Of a DNA stretch of 6,950 nucleotides, positions 1-5,840 are shown piece by piece. The notes beneath the pieces were generated by a model that was not told the origin of the DNA, did no database searches, and was given only the letters and a program-made list of their open reading frames with translations. Position 1 is the first letter of the stretch. Each line of letters begins with the position of its first letter. The position numbers and the translations under genes were made by a program. The DNA is from a bacterium (GTDB lineage Bacteria; Bacteroidota; Bacteroidia; Cytophagales; Thermonemataceae). The DNA lies in contig JANYGM010000341.1 in assembly GCA_025362415.1 (NCBI GenBank), forward strand, positions 1 through 6,950. The letters run 5' to 3'.

Positions 1-30
1 AGCCTTTCCAAAGTTTGGGAAGGCTTTTTT
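1..30 (+). terminator. Rho-independent terminator of an upstream + strand gene
   Basis: A 9-bp stem (AGCCTTTCC at 1-9 pairing with GGGAAGGCT at 17-25, one G-T pair) encloses a 7-nt loop and runs into a T tract at 25-30. The T tract is on the + strand, so it should end a transcript entering from the left of the window. It faces the 3' end of mgtE, so it may also act bidirectionally, but the minus-strand side lies outside the window and cannot be judged. Confidence 0.75.
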
Positions 31-67
31 ATGTCTAATAAGAAATAGAAACTAAGAAACTGGGATA

Positions 68-1408
68 TTAAAAGTATAACATTCTTGCAGTAAGAAAATA
101 AACTGCCAAACCTAACAAATCATTTGCCGTAGTGATAAACGGACCAGATGCCAACGCAGGGTTTATTTTTAATTTATTTAGAATAATAGGCGTAATAGTT
201 CCTGTAAAAGATGCTAAGATAATGACAAAAAAAAGTGCCAAAGAAACCACCAAAGCAAGTTTTAGAGGCTCACCCATTATTATTACAAAGCCAAAAACAA
301 TGCCTGCAATGATTATTCCATTGATAAGTGCTACCAAAAAAACCTTTAAAAGTCGCTTAGACATATCATTGAAAATTGTTTTATTAGCCAAACTTTGCAA
401 AATAATAGAAGAAGATTGTATGCCTACATTACCACCTGTGGCAGTAATAAGAGGTATAAAAAATGCCATTGCAGGTACTAAAATCAAATCTTTTTCAAAT
501 AATCCAATAAAATTCGCACCAGAAATACCACCAAACATACCAATAATCAGCCAAGGAAGCCTAGCTCGTGAAAGCACAAAAAGATTATCATCTTCCTCAA
601 TGTCAGCACTAATCCCAGACATCAGTTGTCGTTCTAGTTCTGCTTGCTCTGTGATTACATCAACCACATCATCAATAGCAATGCGCCCAAGCAATTTTCC
701 TTGCACATTGACCACAGGCAAAGTTTCTAAATCATATTTACGCATCAAATCCGCTACTTCTATTTCTGTTTGATGCGTGGCAACAGAACGTATATCTTCC
801 TCAAAAATATCTGCAATAAGCGTGTTATCAGCAGACAAAATAATTTTTTTGAGAGATACAATTCCCAACAGAATTCCTTTATTATCAACAACATAAATAG
901 AATAAATTTTTTCTACTTTCTCTGCTTGTCTGCGGATTTCTTCAATACATTGTAGCACATTCCAATTTACGTTGGCACGAATCATCTCTTTTGCCATCAG
1001 TCCGCCTGCTGTATCTGCATCATAAGGCAATAATTGAGTGATATTTCTTGCTTTCTCACGCTTTTTCATAAGTGCGACCACTTCTTCACGCATCTGAATA
1101 GAAAGCGGTTTAAGCATATCTACGGCATCATCAGAGTCTAAACAGTCAATATAATTGGCTATTTCTTGTGAAGTTTTGCTTTTGAGGAAAGTTTGTTGAG
1201 CGTCTTCATCAAATTCAGTCAAAACTAATGCAACAATTTCTATATCAAGGCTTTTAAGAATAAAATCCTGTTGCACTTCGTCCATTTCTTGCAAGATGGC
1301 ACAGATGTCGGCAGGGTGCAAATCTTCTGTAATTTGAGCAATAGAAGTAGTGTTATTTTCTGCTATGGCAGTTTCTATTGTTTCAAATACTTCTTTTATG
1401 ATAGGCAT
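68..1408 (-). CDS. mgtE: Magnesium transporter MgtE
   Basis: A 446-residue MgtE-family Mg2+ channel of the inner membrane, normal in length for the family. The order is typical: a helical, acidic MgtE N-domain (about 15-135, including the DxxDAVDML and LLPYDADTAGGLM segments), two CBS domains (about 138-200 and 203-260), a connecting helix, and about five membrane helices from residue 283 to the end. The transmembrane family signature is present, with TATGGNVGIQSS at 322-333 and SGPFITTANDLLG at 421-433. Asp430 corresponds to the pore aspartate that binds Mg2+ in characterised MgtE. In the family, the N and CBS domains sense cytosolic Mg2+ and close the pore when it is high. The ATG at 1406-1408 gives the usual N-terminus and lies 5 bp from a heptamer repeat array. 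It is probably a single-gene unit: 291 bp separate it from the phosphatase upstream. I see no TAnnTTTG box in that gap and no recognisable Mg2+ riboswitch. Confidence 0.96.
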   Translation of the reverse strand: MPIIKEVFETIETAIAENNTTSIAQITEDLHPADICAILQEMDEVQQDFILKSLDIEIVALVLTEFDEDAQQTFLKSKTSQEIANYIDCLDSDDAVDMLKPLSIQMREEVVALMKKREKARNITQLLPYDADTAGGLMAKEMIRANVNWNVLQCIEEIRRQAEKVEKIYSIYVVDNKGILLGIVSLKKIILSADNTLIADIFEEDIRSVATHQTEIEVADLMRKYDLETLPVVNVQGKLLGRIAIDDVVDVITEQAELERQLMSGISADIEEDDNLFVLSRARLPWLIIGMFGGISGANFIGLFEKDLILVPAMAFFIPLITATGGNVGIQSSSIILQSLANKTIFNDMSKRLLKVFLVALINGIIIAGIVFGFVIIMGEPLKLALVVSLALFFVIILASFTGTITPIILNKLKINPALASGPFITTANDLLGLAVYFLTARMLYF

Positions 1409-1413
1409 AAAGT

Positions 1414-1462
1414 AATTATGAATTTTTAATTGTGAATTATGAATTATGAATTGTGAATGAAT
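1414..1462 (-). repeat. Heptamer tandem array abutting the mgtE start codon
   Basis: Seven consecutive 7-bp units on the + strand read AATTATG, AATTTTT, AATTGTG, AATTATG, AATTATG, AATTGTG, AATGAAT. In the sense of mgtE this is a TTCAYAA heptamer repeated in strict phase. The array ends 5 bp before the mgtE ATG, so it lies in or at the promoter/leader of that gene. A related array in the same gene-relative orientation lies at 5258-5313. Tandem heptamers are known elsewhere (for example cyanobacterial STRR repeats), but I cannot assign this one to a named family. Confidence 0.85.
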
Positions 1463-1473
1463 ACAAAGTGTTG

Positions 1474-1554
1474 CTTAGTAATGAATTGTAAATAAAATTC
1501 TAATTTTGTATTTCTTAGTGCCTTCTTAGTGTGTATTTCTTAATGAACTTAGTG
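1474..1554 (+). repeat. Cluster of CTTAGTG-type repeats in the mgtE upstream gap
   Basis: CTTAGTG occurs exactly at 1514-1520, 1525-1531 and 1548-1554, with one-mismatch copies at 1474-1480 (CTTAGTA) and 1539-1545 (CTTAATG). The pieces TATTTCTTA and TTAAAAAGAAAC follow the same pattern. It resembles the dispersed CTTWGTG-rich intergenic sequences I know from Bacteroidota genomes. Spacing between copies is irregular (11, 14 and 9 bp between the last four), so this is not a strict tandem array. No gene or promoter is recognisable in the segment. Confidence 0.5.
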
Positions 1555-1600
1555 TTAAAAAGAAACTAACTAGGAATTTATTTGCAATGTATTACTTATC

Positions 1601-1614
1601 AATTCATAATTAAG
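1601..1614 (+). repeat. Partial heptamer repeat (third site)
   Basis: TTCATAA followed by TTAAG repeats about one and a half units of the heptamer seen at 1414-1462 and 5258-5313, here oriented on the + strand. No gene I accept starts just downstream: the ATG at 1624 opens a frame that runs antisense through the end of the phosphatase gene. It may be a decayed copy, or one arm of an inverted pair with the mgtE array. Confidence 0.4.
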
Positions 1615-1699
1615 AGGTTCACTATGTTAAAACATAACTTAATTGCTACATTTTTTGTAGTTATTTTGTATTACTCCTCTTTGGGGCTGGGGCTATTTG

Positions 1700-2956
1700 T
1701 TACTCAAACTGAATACCCAATACAAGTACGTCATCAATTTGGTCGTAGCCTTCTTTCCAAGTGTCAAATTTGTTGGCAATAAGTTTTTCTTGCTCCTCAA
1801 AAGGCAGTTTTGAGGCATCTGATGCAACTTTTCTAAAACCTGCTTTTGTGATACGTTTGTCAAATTCTCCTCCAAATTGGTCTGGATAGCCGTCAGAACT
1901 CAAATAAATCATATCCCCAGACTGATACGGCAAAGTATGGTTAGCAAAGGCTTTGACTGTATCAAAATATCCATTTATGGAGTGTGGGCTGGCTTTTATC
2001 TCAAAAAAATCTTCTCCACTAATATAATAGAGTTCTCTTTTTGCGCCTGCATACGTGAAATTTTGTTTTTTTGTATCAATGGCTATTACTGCTATTTCCA
2101 TTCCATCTTGTACTTTCACGTCTATATTGCCTGCAAAAAGGTTTTTAACTTTTTCATCTAACTGAAAAATAATTTGTGCAGGGTTGATATATTTATTTTC
2201 TTCCATAATTTCGTTAAGGTACAAATGTCCAATCATAGAAGTCATAGCTGCTGCCACACCGTGACCAGTGCAGTCTGCTAAGGCAATATAACAAATTTCG
2301 TCCCTATTGAAAACCCAATAAAAATCACCGCCTACAATATCACGAGGTCTATTGAAAGTAAGCACTTTAAAATCCTTATTTTGTAATTTTGTATCTGTTG
2401 GAAGTAAGTTTTTTTGTATGCGGCTGGCACATTCTATACTTTCAATCATCTTACGGTTAGTCTTTTGTAGCTCCTCTTTTTGCACCATAATCTCTTGTGT
2501 GCGTTGCCTAACCTCTTCTTTTAGGGTTTCGTTGAGGAGTTTGAGTTGTGCAATTTCTTTGGCAATAACGGCATCATTGCGCTCTTGTTGCACATCAAAA
2601 AGATATTTGTTGTTTTGTGTATTATCTAAGATAGCTACAAAAATAACAGGAATATTATTAATTATTTTTTTTGTGATTGTATAATCAAAAATGCCATTAC
2701 GCTCACCTACGGGCATTTCTACACGAGGAAAAAATAAAGGTTCTTCTGTTTCTATACCTTCAAAAATGCTACTCAAACTTTCTAGAAATGGAAAAAAATC
2801 ATATACAGATTTCCCATAATGCGTACTTATATCAATAAAAGTATTATTGCTATGAATAATACCTCCTGTTTCTTCAAAAAAAACATATTGTACTACGTCC
2901 TTTTCGTGTTTTTGTTGAAAATCCTTAAAATTTTCTAACATTTCTTTTTGTACCAT
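1700..2956 (-). CDS. PP2C-type SpoIIE/RsbU-family serine phosphatase with coiled coil
   Basis: A 418-residue soluble protein whose C-terminal half (about 185-418) is a SpoIIE-type PP2C phosphatase. The metal-binding motifs are intact: VGGDF (208-212), ADCTGHG (227-233), QDG (283-285), SSDGYPDQ (353-360) and DDVLVLG (408-414). It should therefore be an active Mn2+/Mg2+-dependent phosphoserine/threonine phosphatase, by analogy with RsbU/SpoIIE acting on an anti-sigma-antagonist (STAS) protein. No partner kinase or STAS protein is encoded in the window, so the substrate is unknown. Residues about 120-175 form a charged coiled coil of the kind that links sensor and phosphatase domains. The first 115 residues have alternating beta and alpha character and a GGIIHSNNTF segment that suggests a PAS-like sensor, but I cannot assign it firmly. 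There is no signal peptide or membrane helix, so it is cytoplasmic. The start is the ATG at 2954-2956, 28 nt... downstream of a candidate -7 box at 2984-2991. DUF3667-type gene lies 45 bp upstream on the same strand. Confidence 0.92.
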   Translation of the reverse strand: MVQKEMLENFKDFQQKHEKDVVQYVFFEETGGIIHSNNTFIDISTHYGKSVYDFFPFLESLSSIFEGIETEEPLFFPRVEMPVGERNGIFDYTITKKIINNIPVIFVAILDNTQNNKYLFDVQQERNDAVIAKEIAQLKLLNETLKEEVRQRTQEIMVQKEELQKTNRKMIESIECASRIQKNLLPTDTKLQNKDFKVLTFNRPRDIVGGDFYWVFNRDEICYIALADCTGHGVAAAMTSMIGHLYLNEIMEENKYINPAQIIFQLDEKVKNLFAGNIDVKVQDGMEIAVIAIDTKKQNFTYAGAKRELYYISGEDFFEIKASPHSINGYFDTVKAFANHTLPYQSGDMIYLSSDGYPDQFGGEFDKRITKAGFRKVASDASKLPFEEQEKLIANKFDTWKEGYDQIDDVLVLGIQFE

Positions 2957-2983
2957 TTTTATAATCTTCTTTTAAAAATTTAA

Positions 2984-2991
2984 CAAAGATA
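2984..2991 (-). promoter_or_regulatory. Candidate Bacteroidota -7 box for the SpoIIE-type phosphatase gene
   Basis: On the minus strand the sequence reads TATCTTTG, an exact match to the Bacteroidota -7 consensus TAnnTTTG. It lies 27 bp before the phosphatase ATG and inside the 45-bp gap after the membrane-protein gene. I see no clear TTG -33 element about 19 bp upstream, where the sequence is inside the end of the preceding gene. If used, it gives the phosphatase its own transcript with a very short leader. Confidence 0.45.
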
Positions 2992-3001
2992 CAAGAAAAA
3001 C

Positions 3002-4129
3002 CTAAAAAGTAAAGAAACTTATTAGAATTGCAACAACTGCCATTAGAGAATAAATAATTAGGTATAAAAAGTTAAAGAGAAGCATTTTAAAAATAGTTTT
3101 TTTCCAGCTTTGCTGATAAACATTCTTCATTGCCAATGTCGTATAAAGCATTCCTATAATGAAAACCGCAGAAATAACCAGCCCGACATACGAATCATCA
3201 ATGGCGTTCAAAAACAACATTGGAATAGCTAGCAGAAACAAAAAAGCGGACAAATGAAAAGAAAATATCAAATGTTCTGCATAAAAGCGTTTTCTACGAA
3301 TGTAAAGCAGTTTTAGAATAAATGCCACAATAGGAAGCATCAATAAATTGAGCCACCAAAGTTTGCTCGTAAGGAAATCAGACATTACTTCCGCAGGATT
3401 TTGGTTGGTTTTCATCATTTGTGTAACCATCAACTTTTCCCAAAAATCAGTATATTTATATTTCTTAATTACTTGTTCTGGCGTGAGTGTTGCCATATCT
3501 ATGTCTGTAACTTTGATTTTCCTCTTTCCAAAACTAATGTTATTTCCGCCTGAATTCTTTTCTTTTGTTATAGTATCTCCTTTTTCTAATTTTCTTCCTT
3601 TTTTTCTTTTTTCCTGTTTCTTATCTTTATGATTATCAATAGCATCTAAAACAATTTTTTTGATAGTATCTTTTTGCTGACTTGTCTGAAAGAGGTCAGG
3701 GTTTTTCTCAAATTTGGCGTTTACATCAGTATAAATAGAGTCCATTTTGATAAAAAGAGCTTTTTTCTTCATTCTTTCGTCCAATTTCTGTTCTTTGATT
3801 TGTTTCAAAACAAAGCCAACACCTATAAAAAAAAACACCATTACAAACAAATAAATGCGCAGGGGAGGGAAATAAGTAGTTCTTTTGCCTTCTACATATA
3901 TACGTGTGAGGTAGCCAGGTCTGAATAAAAATGGCAAAATAGTACGCAAAATCTTGCTATCAAAATTAAAATTAGTGTCCAAAAACTCCTTAAAAAACGA
4001 CCAAAAAGGGCGTTTAATATCTGTATGCTTTTGTCCGCAATGGTGGCAAAAATGATTTTTAGGAAGTTGCTCTGTGTCGCAATTAGGGCAATAAACGCCA
4101 TCTTTTAGTCCGTTTTTGTGAAGTTCCAT
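3002..4129 (-). CDS. DUF3667-type zinc-ribbon membrane protein, function unknown
   Basis: A 375-residue membrane protein. It begins with a four-cysteine zinc ribbon (Cys14, Cys17, Cys28, Cys31, in CPNC and CHHCGQK) and then carries the segment I associate with the Bacteroidota DUF3667 family, RPGYLTRIYVEGKR (70-83) followed by YFPPLRIYLF (86-95). Predicted membrane helices are at about 90-108, 258-276, 286-308, 315-333 and 346-374. The family-like YAEHLIFSFH motif (283-292) opens the second block of helices. Between the first helix and the rest lies a long soluble linker (about 109-257) that is very lysine-rich near 165-205. No biochemical role is established for this family to my knowledge, and I do not propose one. 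The ATG at 4127-4129 puts the zinc ribbon close to the N-terminus, as usual. It is followed on the same strand by the phosphatase gene, so the two may be cotranscribed. Confidence 0.9.
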   Translation of the reverse strand: MELHKNGLKDGVYCPNCDTEQLPKNHFCHHCGQKHTDIKRPFWSFFKEFLDTNFNFDSKILRTILPFLFRPGYLTRIYVEGKRTTYFPPLRIYLFVMVFFFIGVGFVLKQIKEQKLDERMKKKALFIKMDSIYTDVNAKFEKNPDLFQTSQQKDTIKKIVLDAIDNHKDKKQEKRKKGRKLEKGDTITKEKNSGGNNISFGKRKIKVTDIDMATLTPEQVIKKYKYTDFWEKLMVTQMMKTNQNPAEVMSDFLTSKLWWLNLLMLPIVAFILKLLYIRRKRFYAEHLIFSFHLSAFLFLLAIPMLFLNAIDDSYVGLVISAVFIIGMLYTTLAMKNVYQQSWKKTIFKMLLFNFLYLIIYSLMAVVAILISFFTF

Positions 4130-4318
4130 TGATAGATTTTTAGCTAATTTTATTATTTTTGATAAGTAAAAAACTAACGCTCAAATATAAGATTTAAGTA
4201 TGTTTTTGACTGATTTTATTATTATTTCAAAAATAACTAAAAAATCTACTAAAAAATTAGGTTTTAGTGGAATAATTGTGTAAATAGCAAAAACATTGTT
4301 ACGTTAGTTGAAAAGTAA
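4130..4318. other. Divergent intergenic region without a recognisable gene
   Basis: This AT-rich gap separates the minus-strand membrane-protein gene from the + strand peptidase frame. It holds the candidate -7 box at 4182-4189. GTTGAAAA occurs at 4307-4314 and again at 4319-4326, 12 bp apart, which could be a small operator-like direct repeat or chance. A 27-codon ATG frame (4200-4283) has no features that support it. I see no convincing + strand promoter for the peptidase. Confidence 0.5.
4182..4189 (-). promoter_or_regulatory. Candidate Bacteroidota -7 box for the DUF3667-type gene
   Basis: The minus strand reads TATATTTG, matching the TAnnTTTG -7 consensus, 52 bp before the membrane-protein ATG. 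A convincing TTG -33 element is not visible at the expected spacing, and the region is so AT-rich that a chance match is possible. Confidence 0.4.
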
Positions 4319-4426
4319 GTTGAAAATTCTAAACATTTCATCAAGTTCCAAACAATAACTACTAAATATGGCATCTGCACGCTAAGCGTTGTTCCTGTCC
4401 GAGCTACCCCTTCGGACAAGGCGGAA
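4319..4426 (+). CDS. N-terminal SH3b-coding extension of the NlpC/P60 gene, no standard start codon
   Basis: The peptidase frame stays open upstream of the ATG at 4427 back to the TAA at 4316-4318. From about 4364 it encodes KYGICTLSVVPVR and then ATPSDKAE directly before MTTQLLFGE. This is the N-terminal pattern I expect of the bacterial SH3b domain in these NlpC/P60 proteins (GI..LS.VP.R..PSD.AEM..QLLFGE). There is no ATG, GTG, TTG or CTG in frame. The best-placed candidate is ATA at 4355-4357, which would give MTTKYGIC and add 24 residues. An ATG at 4368 is out of frame and stops after five codons. The natural reading is that translation starts near 4355 from a non-standard codon, or that an original ATG has become ATA by mutation or sequence error. 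Coding potential is well supported; the start is not. Confidence 0.7.
4396..4418 (+). other. GC-rich hairpin just upstream of the ATG at 4427
   Basis: TGTCCGA (4396-4402) and TCGGACA (4412-4418) form a perfect 7-bp stem with a 9-nt loop. It extends by a further CC/GG pair across one bulged A (4394-4395 with 4420-4421). It lies inside the SH3b coding extension, eight bases before the ATG at 4427. It has no T tract, so it is not a standard terminator. It may simply reflect codon choice for VRATPSDK, but it would fold over an initiation site at 4427. Confidence 0.45.
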
Positions 4427-5206
4427 ATGACCACGCAATTGCTTTTTGGTGAAATTTTCACCATTCTCCAAATATCAGAAAATCAAAAATGGCTTGAAAT
4501 ACATATTTTCCACGACAATTATGTCGGCTGGATAGATACCTTACAATGCACTTTCGTTTCTGAAAAATATTTCAAAAAATATGCCAAAAATATAAAAAAT
4601 CATCAAATTTTAACGTATTCAATAGGTCTTATCAAAAAGACATCTTCAAAAAAAATTTCAAAGACAGAATTTATAAAAGACAATTTTGTAACAATAATCA
4701 AAGGGGGTGTAATTCCATTTGTCAAAATAGACAAAGATAACGGCATTAAAACATTTAAGATTTCCAAGCAAAACTACATTGTTAAGTGTGTTTTTTATAA
4801 GAATTTAGAAAAAGAAAATAAAAAAACTCTTAGAAAAGAAATTACTGAAAATGCCTTTGATTATCTCCATACGCCTTATTTGTGGGGTGGAAGAACCATT
4901 TTTGGCATAGATTGTTCGGGGCTTATTCAACAAGTTTTCCGCTCTGTGGGTTACTATTTGCCCCGTGATGCGTATCAACAAGCAGAAAAAGGCAAATTAG
5001 TTAATTTTGATGCTAAAAAACAAGGTGATTTGGCTTTTTTTGTAAGAGAAAACAAAATAATTCACGTAGGAATTGTATTAGAAGATAATAAAATTATCCA
5101 CGCTCGTGGGCAGGTAAGAATTGACACACTCACAGAAACGGGCATTTTGGACGAAAATACCAACGAATACTCACATTATTTGGCTTTCTTAAAAAGAATA
5201 TTATGA
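4427..5206 (+). CDS. SH3b-NlpC/P60 (C40) cysteine peptidase
   Basis: A cell-wall peptide hydrolase of the NlpC/P60 family; 259 residues from this ATG. The C-terminal catalytic domain (about 138-259) contains the nucleophile in GIDCSG (Cys163), preceded by TPYLWGG, and the catalytic histidine in HVGIVL (His213). IIHARGQVRID follows with His225. The N-terminal part (1-45, ending VGWID) is an SH3b domain that begins upstream of this codon (see 4319-4426); the middle (about 60-125) resembles a second SH3-like module. The plan resembles YkfC-type gamma-D-glutamyl peptidases, which hydrolyse murein peptides, but the exact specificity is inference. No signal peptide is visible in either version, which suggests a cytoplasmic role such as peptide recycling. 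I list this ATG because it is the first standard start, yet it cuts the SH3b domain, so the real protein is probably about 283 residues. The stop at 5204-5206 overlaps an ATG at 5203 (a 23-codon frame). Confidence 0.9.
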   Translation: MTTQLLFGEIFTILQISENQKWLEIHIFHDNYVGWIDTLQCTFVSEKYFKKYAKNIKNHQILTYSIGLIKKTSSKKISKTEFIKDNFVTIIKGGVIPFVKIDKDNGIKTFKISKQNYIVKCVFYKNLEKENKKTLRKEITENAFDYLHTPYLWGGRTIFGIDCSGLIQQVFRSVGYYLPRDAYQQAEKGKLVNFDAKKQGDLAFFVRENKIIHVGIVLEDNKIIHARGQVRIDTLTETGILDENTNEYSHYLAFLKRIL

Positions 5207-5257
5207 AAATAGTTGTTTGTGAAAACATAAATAACAGCAATTTGGTAGTTATTAACG

Positions 5258-5313
5258 TAATTCGTAATTGTTAATTCGTAATTGAATAAATGTAATTTTT
5301 AAATTTTAATTCA
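5258..5313 (+). repeat. Heptamer tandem array abutting the HNH gene start codon
   Basis: Eight in-phase 7-bp units read TAATTCG, TAATTGT, TAATTCG, TAATTGA, ATAAATG, TAATTTT, TAAATTT, TAATTCA. The unit is a rotated form of TTCRTAA. The first four and the last are near-perfect and units 5-7 are decayed. One base separates the array from the ATG at 5315. It has the same orientation relative to its gene as the array before mgtE. It therefore occupies the leader, and possibly part of the promoter, of the HNH gene. No Shine-Dalgarno sequence is present. Confidence 0.8.
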
Positions 5314-5314
5314 G

Positions 5315-5839
5315 ATGGATGGTAAGGTACTTATTCTCAATCAAGATTACACAGCACTGACAATATGTAACGCTGAAAAAGCGTTCATACTGATGTATCT
5401 AAACAAAGCGGAGCTTGTCGTTGATTCCGCTACACGTGTGTTGCGCACCGTAAACCACGTTTTTGCTATGCCTTCTATTATAAGGCTGGCTCGCTATGTG
5501 CATATTCCGTATAAAGGTGTGGTGCTTAGTCGTCAAAATATCTTTAAAAGGGACAACAATATGTGTCAATATTGTGGCTCAAAAAACGACCTTACGCTTG
5601 ACCACGTGCAGCCACGCTCACGAGGAGGCAAATCTAGCTGGATAAACCTGCTGACTGCCTGCAAACCTTGCAACTCTCGTAAAGGTGATAGTACACCAGA
5701 AGAAGCAAATATGCCAATGCTAAAAGCTCCTTTCAAACCTTCTTTCATTATGTTTTTGAGAGAATTTTCAGGCAAAGTAGAGCCAGAATGGGAAACTTTT
5801 TTAGGTAAAAAAAATAAAAAAGAAACAGAATTTTTATAA
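5315..5839 (+). CDS. HNH endonuclease-family protein
   Basis: A 174-residue HNH-family protein. The N-terminal 70 residues (VLILNQDYTALTICNAEKAF onwards) match the conserved leader region of the stand-alone HNH proteins common in Bacteroidota and cyanobacteria. The nuclease core has a zinc-binding pair CQYC (Cys84, Cys87), the catalytic LDHVQPRSRGG segment (Asp96, His97), Asn111 in SWINLLTAC, and a second pair CKPC (Cys116, Cys119) followed by Asn120. All HNH residues are intact, so it is expected to bind metal and cut DNA, but no biological role is established for this subgroup. There is no methyltransferase, toxin, intein or phage gene beside it, which argues against a restriction or homing function here. 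It looks like a housekeeping or repair-type gene, though that is inference. The base composition is less AT-rich than in the flanking genes. The ATG at 5315 directly follows the heptamer array. Confidence 0.92.
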   Translation: MDGKVLILNQDYTALTICNAEKAFILMYLNKAELVVDSATRVLRTVNHVFAMPSIIRLARYVHIPYKGVVLSRQNIFKRDNNMCQYCGSKNDLTLDHVQPRSRGGKSSWINLLTACKPCNSRKGDSTPEEANMPMLKAPFKPSFIMFLREFSGKVEPEWETFLGKKNKKETEFL

Positions 5840-5840
5840 A

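Noticed and set aside
132..773. 213-codon + strand frame
   Set aside because: Lies wholly antisense to mgtE, whose protein motifs are unambiguous; the translated product is low in domain-like character.
1623..1660. Short hairpins TATGTT/AACATA and CTACA/TGTAG as a phosphatase terminator
   Set aside because: Stems are 5-6 bp, AT-rich and lack a following T tract on the minus strand.
1683..1694. GGGGCT tandem pair after the phosphatase stop
   Set aside because: Only two units, without a pairing arm or T tract; not enough for a terminator or repeat call.
1582..1782. 66-codon + strand frame with a hydrophobic stretch, preceded by a heptamer fragment
   Set aside because: Its last 83 bp run antisense through the conserved end of the phosphatase gene and the frame has no recognisable family; probably chance.
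4200..4283. 27-codon + strand frame in the divergent gap
   Set aside because: Low-complexity AT-rich translation with no start context or similarity that I recognise.
4264..4464. 66-codon minus-strand frame
   Set aside because: Antisense to the SH3b coding extension, which has a clear protein signature on the + strand.
5315..5839. HNH gene as part of a restriction, homing or toxin system
   Set aside because: No methyltransferase, intron or intein boundary, immunity gene or phage gene is adjacent; the protein resembles widespread stand-alone HNH proteins.
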